A DNA stretch of 40,647 nucleotides from a virus. The notes beneath the pieces are model-generated. The model worked only from the letters and a program-made list of their open reading frames with translations, made no database searches and was not told the DNA's origin. The DNA is taken from IMG/VR virus record IMGVR_UViG_3300034682_000094, positions 1-40,647 of that record. One strand, written 5' to 3'. Both the position numbers and the translations under genes were made by a program. Below, piece after piece: positions 13,482-19,923 of the stretch (positions are counted from its first letter, which is position 1; every line of letters starts with the position of its first letter).

Positions 13482-14048
13482 TCAAAACTTCACGCCGCCG
13501 CTGTCGTCGCCGTCCAGGTAGTCGGCGTCCATCTTCTCGGCCAGCGCCTTGATGGCGGCCCGGCGCTCCCGGGCATCCATCACCGACCACGTCGCGGTGT
13601 CGGCGGCCAGCTGCTTGGCGGCCTCGCCAGTGCTGACGCCGCCGACCTTGCCGCGCAGCGCGTACTCGACCCAGAGTTCGTCGCTGCCGCCTGGCGGGAA
13701 GCACGCGAATTCGTCGTCGTCGTCGGCGCGCTGCATCTCGCGACCGGCCCAGGTCTTGGGCGCGCGGTGCTCGGCCTCGGCCATCGGGCTGGAGGCAGGC
13801 GCCGGCTGTGCGGCAACCGCTGGCCGTGTGACTGCGACGGCAGGGCGTGCCGCGGGCTTGCGCGGCGCCTTCCGCGCCTTTTCGTCGCCGTGGAGGATCG
13901 CCGAGATTTCGTCCTGGGCCCGGCGCAGGCGCTCGATGCAGATGTCCATGATGGCGGCATCCTGTCCATCGGCGACGCATCGCAGATCGACCGCGGCTTC
14001 GATGCAGGAGCTGATGCGCGTCTTCAGGCGCTTGTATACGTGTGCCAT
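13482..14048 (-). CDS. First gene of leftward operon, unknown protein
   Basis: This 188-residue protein follows the leftward promoter at 14085-14112. The N-terminal 65 residues are helical and basic (MAHVYKRLKTRISSCIEAAVDL... MDICIERLRRAQDEISAILHGDEKARKAPRKP). A Pro/Ala linker follows, then an acidic-aromatic region (QRADDDDEFACFPPGGSDELWVEYALRGKVGG) and a helical C-terminus ending in acidic DADYLDGDDSGG. Its promoter-proximal place and basic N-terminus would suit a regulator of the operon, but I see no standard HTH. Function unknown. Confidence 0.6.
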   Translation of the reverse strand: MAHVYKRLKTRISSCIEAAVDLRCVADGQDAAIMDICIERLRRAQDEISAILHGDEKARKAPRKPAARPAVAVTRPAVAAQPAPASSPMAEAEHRAPKTWAGREMQRADDDDEFACFPPGGSDELWVEYALRGKVGGVSTGEAAKQLAADTATWSVMDARERRAAIKALAEKMDADYLDGDDSGGVKF

Positions 14049-14084
14049 GATTTCCTTGGTAAATGCTGTTTTCGCAGATTATGC

Positions 14085-14112
14085 AGTATTCGCGGAATTC
14101 GCCGAATCTCAA
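14085..14112 (-). promoter_or_regulatory. Leftward promoter with two operators in its spacer
   Basis: On the minus strand TTGAGA (14112-14107) and AATACT (14090-14085) are separated by 16 bases. The spacer is covered by the tandem TTCGCCGAA and TTCGCGGAA sites, so a protein bound there would block polymerase. It would start transcription about 30 bases before the 14048 start codon. Confidence 0.55.
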
Positions 14113-14231
14113 GATGTAAAGGATTGTGCAGAATTCCAGGAATTCCGCATATTTTGCACGTTTGCGGCGCTGCGCAGGCCCGTTGGAGGCCAAAAAGTCG
14201 ATTATTTCCAGAATTTCAAGAATAAGGCATG

Positions 14232-14259
14232 TTGACTTTGTTGCTTACACACGTAATAG
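14232..14259 (+). promoter_or_regulatory. Rightward promoter
   Basis: TTGACT (14232-14237), a 16-base spacer and TAATAG (14254-14259). The TTCCAGAA/TTCAAGAA pair ends 10 bases upstream of the -35, suiting an activator or repressor. The first gene downstream begins at 14419. Confidence 0.45.
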
Positions 14260-14418
14260 AGAGGAGATTCCACCTACCTACCTATTTTTTCTTTATTCCA
14301 CCCACGCGCGTATGCAACAAGGTCAACACGCGTTATTTCGAGAAAACGCGAAAAACGTAGAATTTCGCGCAAACGCTTGCCAGCAGACAGCCGCGCCAGG
14401 TCAGGGCACAATCGCGCC

Positions 14419-15036
14419 ATGCTCAGGCTCGCAACCACCAACACCGGCACGCCACTCGCTAAGATTCCGCCCGAGTTGCGCCGTGCGTCACAGCAGGCGC
14501 TTCGTGGCCTGGCGTTCGACGTGCGCGACGCCTTGCGCGAAGGCATGCTCGACGCCTTCGACAGGCCCAAGCCGTTCACGCTCAACGCCTTCCGGATTTC
14601 GGTGGGCAATGGCGAGGCCGTGGTCTGGGCCATGCCCCAGCAGGCCAAGTACCTGTTCTGGGAAATCGAGGGCGGCCAGCGCAAATCCAAGGCCTTCGAG
14701 CACCGCATGCAGCTTTTCGGCGGCAGGGTGGCCATCCCCACGCAGGGAGCCGTCCGCGATCAGTACGGCAACATGCCGCTGTCGTTCATCAAGCGCGTCC
14801 TCGCCGACAAGAACACCAGCGGCAAAGCCGGGCGCTTCTTCGTTGGTGAGCCCAAGGGGCAGCCAGGACAGGAAGGCGTCTGGGCGCGCGTGGACAACAA
14901 CAAGCGCCTGGTCCGCGTCATGGACTTCGCCGAGAAGGCCGAGTACGAGGGCCGCTTCCGCATGTCCGAGATTGCCGACCAAACGATCAATGCTCGCTGG
15001 GAGTACCAGCTGCTGCGCGCCATCAGGAAGGCCTGA
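14419..15036 (+). CDS. Phage protein of unknown function, possibly virion-associated
   Basis: The ATG at 14419 starts a 205-residue basic protein; an earlier in-frame ATG at 14377 lies in the control region. The N-terminal half is helical (PPELRRASQQALRGLAFDVRDALREGMLDAFDRPKPFTLNAF). The middle is beta-rich with aromatic residues (EAVVWAMPQQAKYLFWEIEGGQRKSKAFE), followed by LPLSFIKR-like and GRFFVGEPKG segments. The order 'helical N-terminus, then FxGRxAIP and GxFFVG' is reminiscent of lambda minor tail protein Z or gp10-type neck proteins, but it sits before the packaging genes rather than among tail genes. I therefore leave it unassigned. Confidence 0.6.
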   Translation: MLRLATTNTGTPLAKIPPELRRASQQALRGLAFDVRDALREGMLDAFDRPKPFTLNAFRISVGNGEAVVWAMPQQAKYLFWEIEGGQRKSKAFEHRMQLFGGRVAIPTQGAVRDQYGNMPLSFIKRVLADKNTSGKAGRFFVGEPKGQPGQEGVWARVDNNKRLVRVMDFAEKAEYEGRFRMSEIADQTINARWEYQLLRAIRKA

Positions 15037-15305
15037 AATCGGGTCGCTGTGGCGATGCAGCGGGGTAGCCAATGCTCCCGCACGTGCAATGGCGTTCGGC
15101 CCGTCCTGCGGCGTTCTGGTGCGTTCTAGGCGAGTGTTGCATCCGCGCGACAGTGTGGCGTCCGCGCAACGGCGGGTCCTTCTGGGAGGGCTGCGTGGTG
15201 GGGCGGTTCGCTCCCCGCCGTTCCGCTAGTGGAGCTTGTTACAAATCAGTTTCCCTAATGTCCGGCGCCAGAAATTAGTTTTGCTGAATTGGTGCGCAGT
15301 CACCC

Positions 15306-15320
15306 CGTAAATCCTTTACG
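15306..15320. promoter_or_regulatory. CGTAAA-TCC-TTTACG inverted repeat
   Basis: Perfect 6-base arms carry the same GTAAA/TTTAC half-sites as the P1-P3 operators but in the opposite order, facing outward. It may bind the same regulator or be a weak hairpin. Confidence 0.45.
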
Positions 15321-15351
15321 AATTGTGTCTGCGGCAGGCGTGGTTAGACAG

Positions 15352-15369
15352 TGACAACTGCAGTTGTCA
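15352..15369. promoter_or_regulatory. 18-base perfect palindrome, putative operator
   Basis: TGACAACTGCAGTTGTCA is a perfect palindrome ending 13 bases before the ATG of the ParB-like gene at 15383. An autoregulatory site for a cassette protein is a reasonable inference. As RNA it would form a hairpin just ahead of the ribosome site. Confidence 0.6.
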
Positions 15370-15382
15370 GCCAAGGTCAGCC

Positions 15383-16129
15383 ATGCACATCGAAGAATGG
15401 CCGCTGGATCGCATCCGGCCTTACCCCAACAACCCCAGGGTTCTACGCAACGCCGCCGAGAAAGTCGCGGAGAGCATCCGCGAATTCGGCTGGCGCCAGC
15501 CCATCGTGGTGGACGATGAAGGCGTGGTCATCATCGGCCACGGCCGCCTCGCCGCCGCCAAGCTGCTGAAGCTGGCCACGGCACCGGTGCACGTCGCCAC
15601 TGGATTGCCTGCCGGCAAGGTGCGGGCCCTGCGCATCGCCGACAACAAGACCGGCGAGTTCAGCGCCTGGGACGACCAGAAGCTGGTGGACGAACTGGCC
15701 GTCATCCTCGACGGCCTGGGCTCGGTGGCCGTGACGGGCTTCACGAAGTCCGAGTTCGCGGCACTGGAGATGCAGGCCCGGGCAGCGCTGGCGGAAATCC
15801 TGCCGAACGCGGCCGGTACCAGCACCGCGCCTGCGCCTGCAGCTACTGAAAACGAAGCGCACGCGATCCCGGCGGCGTCGGCAGTTCTGGCTGATCCTGC
15901 CGACAGCCCCGTGGAGGTGGGCGCCGGCCAGCAAGTGGCATCCCCTGGGCCAGTTGCCCAGGACCCCGCGCCACCGCATGTGCCGGCGCCCGAGCTGGTG
16001 CCGTTCAACGTGCTCATGACGGCCGACGACCGCCAGGCGGTCTACGACGCCGTGAACCGCGCCAAGTCCCAGGCCGGTGCCCGCGACACCGCGGCGGCGC
16101 TGGCCATCATTGCCAGGAGCTACCAGTGA
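15383..16129 (+). CDS. ParB/Srx-fold protein (cassette gene 1)
   Basis: The ATG at 15383 gives 248 residues beginning MHIEEWPLDRIRPYPNNPRVLRNAAEKVAESIREFGWRQPIVVDDEGVVIIGHGRLAAAKLL. This is the ParB N-terminal domain: NP-x-R near residue 17, the 'SI-x-x-F-G-x-x-QPI' helix-strand, and GHGR at 52-55. An in-frame ATG at 15323 would include the operator palindrome and is less likely. After about residue 140 comes a long Pro/Ala linker and a short helical tail (TADDRQAVYDAVNRAKSQAGARDTAAALAIIARSYQ). There is no centromere-binding HTH, so it is not a partition ParB. The family includes nucleases and newly recognised CTPases. GTGA overlap with the cupin gene. Confidence 0.85.
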   Translation: MHIEEWPLDRIRPYPNNPRVLRNAAEKVAESIREFGWRQPIVVDDEGVVIIGHGRLAAAKLLKLATAPVHVATGLPAGKVRALRIADNKTGEFSAWDDQKLVDELAVILDGLGSVAVTGFTKSEFAALEMQARAALAEILPNAAGTSTAPAPAATENEAHAIPAASAVLADPADSPVEVGAGQQVASPGPVAQDPAPPHVPAPELVPFNVLMTADDRQAVYDAVNRAKSQAGARDTAAALAIIARSYQ

Positions 16130-16839
16130 TTGAGACCTTCGAGTGGTCCGGCGACGTCGTGTTCAGCGCGCCGCACGCCACCGTCATCGCCGGCATCGAC
16201 CCGTGCTGGAACCTGCTGGGCACGTTCGCGGAACCCGGCGGCATCATGGGCTTCGTGCTGGACGGCGAGAACGCCGTGCTGCGTCGCGGCAGTGCGTCCT
16301 ACCCGGTGCCGGCCGGCACGTACTTTGCCGTGAACACCGGCGACGTCAGCCTGACCACGCCTGGCGGCCGCATCGTGCTGGTCTACCAGCGCATGGCCGA
16401 CTACCCGTTCCAGATCGGCGGGCCCATCGAGGCCATGGGCCGGCTGCGCTACATCGACGGCTGCACGGACAGCCTGCTGGTGCCGCCGTGGCGCCGCGGC
16501 GAAGCCTGCCTGAACCTGCTGCACATCCCGCCGGGCATCGAGCAGACCATGCACACGCACCCCAGCGACCGCATCGGCGTCGTGGTGTCCGGGCGCGGCC
16601 AGTGCGTGACGCCGGCCGGCACGACCGAGCTGGAGCCAGGCGTGCTCTGGCGCATCCAGGCTGACGGCCTGCACCGGTTCCGGACGCCATACGGCGAGGC
16701 GCTGAAAATCGTCGCGTGGCATCCGGATTCGGATTTCGGGCCGACTGACGACGAGCACCCGATGCTCAACCGATCATTCATCGAAGGCGTCAGCGCCGCC
16801 GATCCAGCGCTGGCCCACATCCGGACGGCACGGCCGTGA
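16126..16839 (+). CDS. Bicupin protein (cassette gene 2)
   Basis: The 237-residue protein starts at GTG 16126, overlapping the ParB stop. Two successive beta-barrel halves are visible. The N-terminal half (about 10-95, with GENAVLRRGSASYPVPAGTYFAVNTGDVSLTT) lacks metal-binding His. The C-terminal half has cupin motif 1 as HTHPSDRIGVVVSGRG (His143, His145), where the usual Glu is replaced, and motif 2 as WRIQADGLHRF (His183). Three His could still hold a metal. Cupins serve as dioxygenases, isomerases or ligand sensors, so the activity is open. Its position between a ParB-like gene and a PP-loop gene, coupled at both ends by GTGA, implies a shared pathway. Confidence 0.75.
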   Translation: MIETFEWSGDVVFSAPHATVIAGIDPCWNLLGTFAEPGGIMGFVLDGENAVLRRGSASYPVPAGTYFAVNTGDVSLTTPGGRIVLVYQRMADYPFQIGGPIEAMGRLRYIDGCTDSLLVPPWRRGEACLNLLHIPPGIEQTMHTHPSDRIGVVVSGRGQCVTPAGTTELEPGVLWRIQADGLHRFRTPYGEALKIVAWHPDSDFGPTDDEHPMLNRSFIEGVSAADPALAHIRTARP

Positions 16840-17609
16840 CCGCCGCGAGAAAGCAGAACCTCGACCATGAGGACTTCGTCGCCATCCGTCGCCAGGCCCG
16901 GTTCACGCCCAGGGCCGTCATCGATGCCAAGGTCGAGCGTGCCGTCGGTGAAATCCGCGAGTTTTGCCGCGGCCGCAATGCAGCCTTCGCCTGGTCTGGT
17001 GGAAAGGATTCCATCGCACTGGCTGCGGTGGCTGCTCTTGCTGGTGTTCCCGACTGCGTTCTGGGCCGCTGTGATCTGGAGTACCCGGCTTTTGTGGCTT
17101 GGCTGACGGCCAACGCGCCCGAGCGCCTGGAGGTCATCAACACCGGCCAGGACCTGGAGTGGCTGGCCGCCAACCCCGGCATGCTGTTCCCGCAGAACGC
17201 CGGCGTCGCCGCGCAGTGGTTCGCCCGCGTGCAGCACACCGCGCAGCGCCGGTACTTCCGCGCCCGGCGCCTCGACGTGCTGCTGGTGGGCAGACGGCGC
17301 AGCGACGGCAACTTCGTCGGCCGCGAAGGCCAGAACTGGTACAGCGCCGACGGCGTGCTGCGCTACTCGCCGCTGGCCGACTGGAGCCACGCCGACGTGT
17401 TCGCCGTGATCGACCGCTTCGGCCTGGCCATGCCGCCGATCTACGACTGGCCGCGTGGCTATCGCTGCGGCACGCACCCCTGGGCGGCCCGGCAGTGGTG
17501 CCGCGGCATCGCCGACGGCTGGCGCGAGGTACACCAGATCGAACCCGGCGTCGTGCGCGAGGCCGCCGACTGGCTGACCTCGGCCCGGCAGTTCCTGGAC
17601 ACCGTGTGA
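16836..17609 (+). CDS. PAPS reductase-like PP-loop enzyme (cassette gene 3)
   Basis: The 257-residue protein starts at GTG 16836 (GTGA overlap). WSGGKDS (53-59) is the PP-loop of ATP-pyrophosphatases that adenylate substrates. VGRRRSDG (151-158) fits the 'G-x-R-x-x-[ED]' motif and YSPLADWSHADVFAVI (177-192) fits the 'PL-x-x-W-x-x-x-DV' motif, both typical of PAPS reductases and their relatives (CysH, DndC, IbrA). CGTH (211-214) resembles the C-terminal CG[IL]H of CysH that carries the catalytic cysteine, though it is internal here. Possible roles are sulfur transfer to nucleic acid or adenylation of another substrate. It is shorter and more divergent than the neighbouring IbrA-like protein. 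Confidence 0.8.
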   Translation: MTAARKQNLDHEDFVAIRRQARFTPRAVIDAKVERAVGEIREFCRGRNAAFAWSGGKDSIALAAVAALAGVPDCVLGRCDLEYPAFVAWLTANAPERLEVINTGQDLEWLAANPGMLFPQNAGVAAQWFARVQHTAQRRYFRARRLDVLLVGRRRSDGNFVGREGQNWYSADGVLRYSPLADWSHADVFAVIDRFGLAMPPIYDWPRGYRCGTHPWAARQWCRGIADGWREVHQIEPGVVREAADWLTSARQFLDTV

Positions 17610-17612
17610 GCC

Positions 17613-18791
17613 ATGGCGAAGATACTGAAGCGCGAGTTCATCGCGGCCAGCGTGTTCGACAAGGCGCTGGAGCGCATCAACACGCTGTTCGACCGGTTCG
17701 ACACCGTCGTGGTGTCGTTCAGCGGCGGCAAGGACAGCACGGTCTGCCTGAACCTGACGCTGATGGTGGCCAGGGAGCGCGGCCGGCTGCCGCTGGACGT
17801 CTACCACTTTGACGAAGAGGCGATCCACCCGGAGACCGTCGAGTACGTGCACCGCGTGGCCGCCAGCCCCGAGGTGCGGTTTCGCTGGTACTGCGTGCCG
17901 GTCCTGCACCGCAACGCCTGCAGCCGCCGCCAGCCGTACTGGCACCCCTGGCACCCCGACGACCGCGCCAAGTGGGTGCGCGAGCCGCCGGCCCAGGCCA
18001 TCTGGACGGTGCCGGGCTTCGCCATGGGCATGACCATGCCGGACTGCGCGCCGCTGGTGTACGGGCCCGAGTTCGGCACGGTGGCCGACGTGCGCGGCAT
18101 CCGCGCCCAGGAAAGCCTGCGCCGGCTGCGCTCGGTGACCATGAAGGCAGACGACAACTGGATCACGGCGCCGCGCAACGGCCACAACTTCGCGTGCTCG
18201 CCGATCTACGACTGGACGACCGAGGATGTCTGGCTGGCGCCCAAGCTGTTCGGCTGTGACTACAACCGCACCTACGACGTCTTCGACAAGGCCGGCGTAA
18301 CCCCGCACGCCCAGCGCGTGTGCCCGCCCTACGGCGAGGAACCGCTGGGCGGCCTGTACCAGTACGCCGAGTGCTGGCCCCACCTCTGGCACAAGATGAT
18401 CGCCCGGGTGCCGGGCGCCGCAACGGCGGCCAGGTACGCGCGCACTGAGCTCTACGGCTTCGGCGGCATCGAGCTTCCGGCAGGCAAGACCTGGCGCAGC
18501 TGGATGGAAGACCTGCTGGCGATGTGGCCGCCCCGGTATGAGCGCGTGATCCGCGCCAACATTGCCGAGCTGATGCGGCTGCACAACCGCAAGACCGGAG
18601 GCCGCGACATCCCAGACGAGGTCTACGACCCCGTGAGCGGCTGCAGCTGGAAATTCCTGTGCGAGACCGCGATGCGCGGCGACCTGAAGGGCAGGCGCTC
18701 GCAGTCCATGCAGCTGAAGGGCGACCAGACCCGAAAGAAGACCGGCCAATCGCTGGCCGAGGCATTGGCCGAGGTGAACCGTGAGCACTGA
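17613..18791 (+). CDS. IbrA-like PAPS reductase-family PP-loop enzyme (cassette gene 4)
   Basis: The 392-residue protein begins three bases after the previous stop. FSGGKDST (36-43) is the PP-loop. VRGIRAQES and SPIYDWTTEDVW are the later PAPS-reductase motifs, and the long insertion with HRNACSRRQPYWHPWHPDD plus a C-terminal helical domain match the IbrA/DUF3440 group, larger than CysH. Several cysteines (VCPPYGEE, AECWPHLW, GCSWKFLCETA) could bind metal. In E. coli prophages IbrA acts with the ParB-like IbrB to switch on eib surface-protein genes by an unknown mechanism. The same two-gene order is found here, with an overlap of 11 bases. Confidence 0.85.
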   Translation: MAKILKREFIAASVFDKALERINTLFDRFDTVVVSFSGGKDSTVCLNLTLMVARERGRLPLDVYHFDEEAIHPETVEYVHRVAASPEVRFRWYCVPVLHRNACSRRQPYWHPWHPDDRAKWVREPPAQAIWTVPGFAMGMTMPDCAPLVYGPEFGTVADVRGIRAQESLRRLRSVTMKADDNWITAPRNGHNFACSPIYDWTTEDVWLAPKLFGCDYNRTYDVFDKAGVTPHAQRVCPPYGEEPLGGLYQYAECWPHLWHKMIARVPGAATAARYARTELYGFGGIELPAGKTWRSWMEDLLAMWPPRYERVIRANIAELMRLHNRKTGGRDIPDEVYDPVSGCSWKFLCETAMRGDLKGRRSQSMQLKGDQTRKKTGQSLAEALAEVNREH

Positions 18792-19293
18792 GACACAGCC
18801 GGTCAGCCGGGTGCGGTGGGAGCCGCGCGGCAGACTGAAAAGCAATAGCTACAACCCCAACGCCGTAGCGCCTCCCGAGCTGGAACTGCTGAAAACGTCC
18901 ATCCTCGAAGACGGCTGGACGCAGCCTATCGTGGTGCTGCCCGACCTGACCATCGTGGACGGCTTTCACCGCTGGACGGTCAGCGCTGACCCCGAGGTGC
19001 GGGCCATGACCGGCGGCCTGGTGCCGGTGGTCGTCATCGACGCCGACCCCGTGCACCGCATGATGTCCACGGTCCGCCACAACCGGGCGCGGGGCACGCA
19101 CGCCGTGCTGCGCATGGCCGACATCGTGCGCTCCATGGTGCAGGCCGGGTTGCCGGCGGCCGAAATCTGCGACCGCCTGGGCATGGAAGACGAAGAACTG
19201 GAGCGCCTGCTGGATCGTGCCGGCATGACGGTCAGGGGTGTCGGTAACGCGGTAAACTTCGGCAACGCCTGGGTTCCCAGCCGAAATACCTGA
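18781..19293 (+). CDS. IbrB-like ParB-domain protein (cassette gene 5)
   Basis: The start is GTG 18781, inside the end of the IbrA-like gene. The 170 residues contain a ParB-type core (LKSNSYNPNAVAPPELELLKTSILEDGWTQPIVVLPDLTIVDGFHRWTV), with DGFHRW (60-65) in place of GHGR, then MSTVRHNRARGTHAVLRMADIVRSMVQAGLPAAEICDRLGMEDEELERLL, which includes a helix-turn-helix-like segment. This matches the IbrB pattern. Two distinct ParB-fold proteins in one operon is unusual. It ends 9 bases before the terminase small subunit, so the cassette is transcribed directly into packaging. Confidence 0.85.
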   Translation: MSTETQPVSRVRWEPRGRLKSNSYNPNAVAPPELELLKTSILEDGWTQPIVVLPDLTIVDGFHRWTVSADPEVRAMTGGLVPVVVIDADPVHRMMSTVRHNRARGTHAVLRMADIVRSMVQAGLPAAEICDRLGMEDEELERLLDRAGMTVRGVGNAVNFGNAWVPSRNT

Positions 19294-19302
19294 CCCGCAT
19301 GT

Positions 19303-19923
19303 ATGGAAATCATCACGCTCCGTGAATTTGCGCGCCGCATCGGCGTCAGCCTGACTGCCGTCCAGAACGGCGCCAAGTCGGGCCGCATCGACGTGTTCCG
19401 CGATGACGCCGGCAAGATCACCGGCATCGACTGGAGCACGCAGGAGGCGGCGTGGTCGGAGAACAGCAAGGCGCCGCAGCGTCGCCCGCACAACCCCGGC
19501 GGCGGCCGTCCCCGCAATGACGGCCTGCCACCGGCGGCACCGGCCACCCGCAGGCCGCAGGAAGGCGAGGTCACCGAACACCTAGAGGCCCAGCCCCATG
19601 GCGGCGCCCTGAAGCGTGCCGCCACCGAACCGCCGCCCAAGGGCGAGATGACGCTGGCGCAGATTCAGCGCGCCCGCGAGCTGGTGAAGCTGCAGATCGA
19701 CAACGAGGCCCTGAAGAAGGCCAAGGGCGAAAGCGTGTCGCGCGCCGAGGTCTACTCGGAAGGCGCGAAGCTGGCGGGCACCATCATCAGCGCGCTGTAC
19801 AACATCCCGGAACGCATCAGCGACGACCTGGCGGGCATGACCGACCCGCACAAGATCGCCGAGCTGCTGACCCGCGAAATCAACGACGCCGTGGCGTCCA
19901 TCCGCCAGAAGTATGGAAACTGA
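19303..19923 (+). CDS. Terminase small subunit, Nu1-like
   Basis: This 206-residue protein opens with a winged-HTH MEIITLREFARRIGVSLTAVQNGAKSGRI (1-29), the DNA-recognition domain of lambda Nu1-type small terminases, which bind cos or pac DNA. A Pro/Gly-rich linker (KAPQRRPHNPGGGRPRNDGLPPAAPATRRPQEG) joins it to a helical C-terminal domain (MTLAQIQRARELVKLQIDNEALKKAKGESVSRAEVYSEGAKLAGTI). The last part, LYNIPERISDDLAGMTDPHKI, is typical for oligomerisation and large-subunit contact. It overlaps the large subunit gene by 11 bases. Confidence 0.85.
   Translation: MEIITLREFARRIGVSLTAVQNGAKSGRIDVFRDDAGKITGIDWSTQEAAWSENSKAPQRRPHNPGGGRPRNDGLPPAAPATRRPQEGEVTEHLEAQPHGGALKRAATEPPPKGEMTLAQIQRARELVKLQIDNEALKKAKGESVSRAEVYSEGAKLAGTIISALYNIPERISDDLAGMTDPHKIAELLTREINDAVASIRQKYGN

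Larger units (their letters stand above)
14049..14418. promoter_or_regulatory. AT-rich divergent control region with TTC-N2/3-GAA operator array
   Basis: No gene fits here. The 370 bases are clearly richer in A/T than the flanks and carry six short palindromes: TTCGCGGAA (14089-14097), TTCGCCGAA (14098-14106), TTCCAGGAA (14134-14142, centre of a 21-base near-palindrome at 14128-14148), TTCCAGAA (14206-14213), TTCAAGAA (14215-14222) and TTCGAGAA (14337-14344). Two pairs are spaced 9 bases apart. Divergent promoters are predicted inside. The pattern suggests a repressor or activator array; the regulator is not identified. Confidence 0.65.
15037..15382 (+). promoter_or_regulatory. Intergenic region ahead of the ParB-cupin-PP-loop cassette
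   Basis: No convincing gene is present. The DNA holds a direct repeat TCCGCGCGAC / TCCGCGCAAC (15142 and 15161), outer stem arms CGGCGGG and CCCGCCG (15170-15176 and 15214-15220) enclosing a G-rich segment, an everted operator half-site pair (15306-15320) and a perfect 18-base palindrome (15352-15369). I see no good sigma70 promoter, so transcription may need an activator or come from upstream. Confidence 0.5.

Noticed and set aside
13549-14235. Plus-strand frame reading VFADYAVFAEFAES
   Set aside because: It crosses the operator-rich region; its repeated peptides come from the TTC/GAA palindromes, not from protein selection.
15170-15220. Possible tRNA or structured RNA with CGGCGGG/CCCGCCG ends and an inner GGTTCG
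   Set aside because: It lacks tRNA arms and an anticodon stem; in such GC-rich DNA 7-base complementary arms are not strong evidence.
15072-15278. A 68-residue plus-strand frame in the 15037-15382 gap
   Set aside because: No ribosome site, no recognised family, and codon use unlike neighbouring genes (Cys/Trp-rich).
16449-18845. A 798-residue open frame on the minus strand
   Set aside because: Shadow of the cupin and PP-loop genes; the plus strand carries SGGKDS motifs and coupled starts, while the minus frame has no recognisable domain.
19240-19275. GTAACGCGGTAAACTTCGGC resembling the P1-P3 operator
   Set aside because: Only one arm is complete, no -10 box follows, and it lies within the IbrB-like gene.
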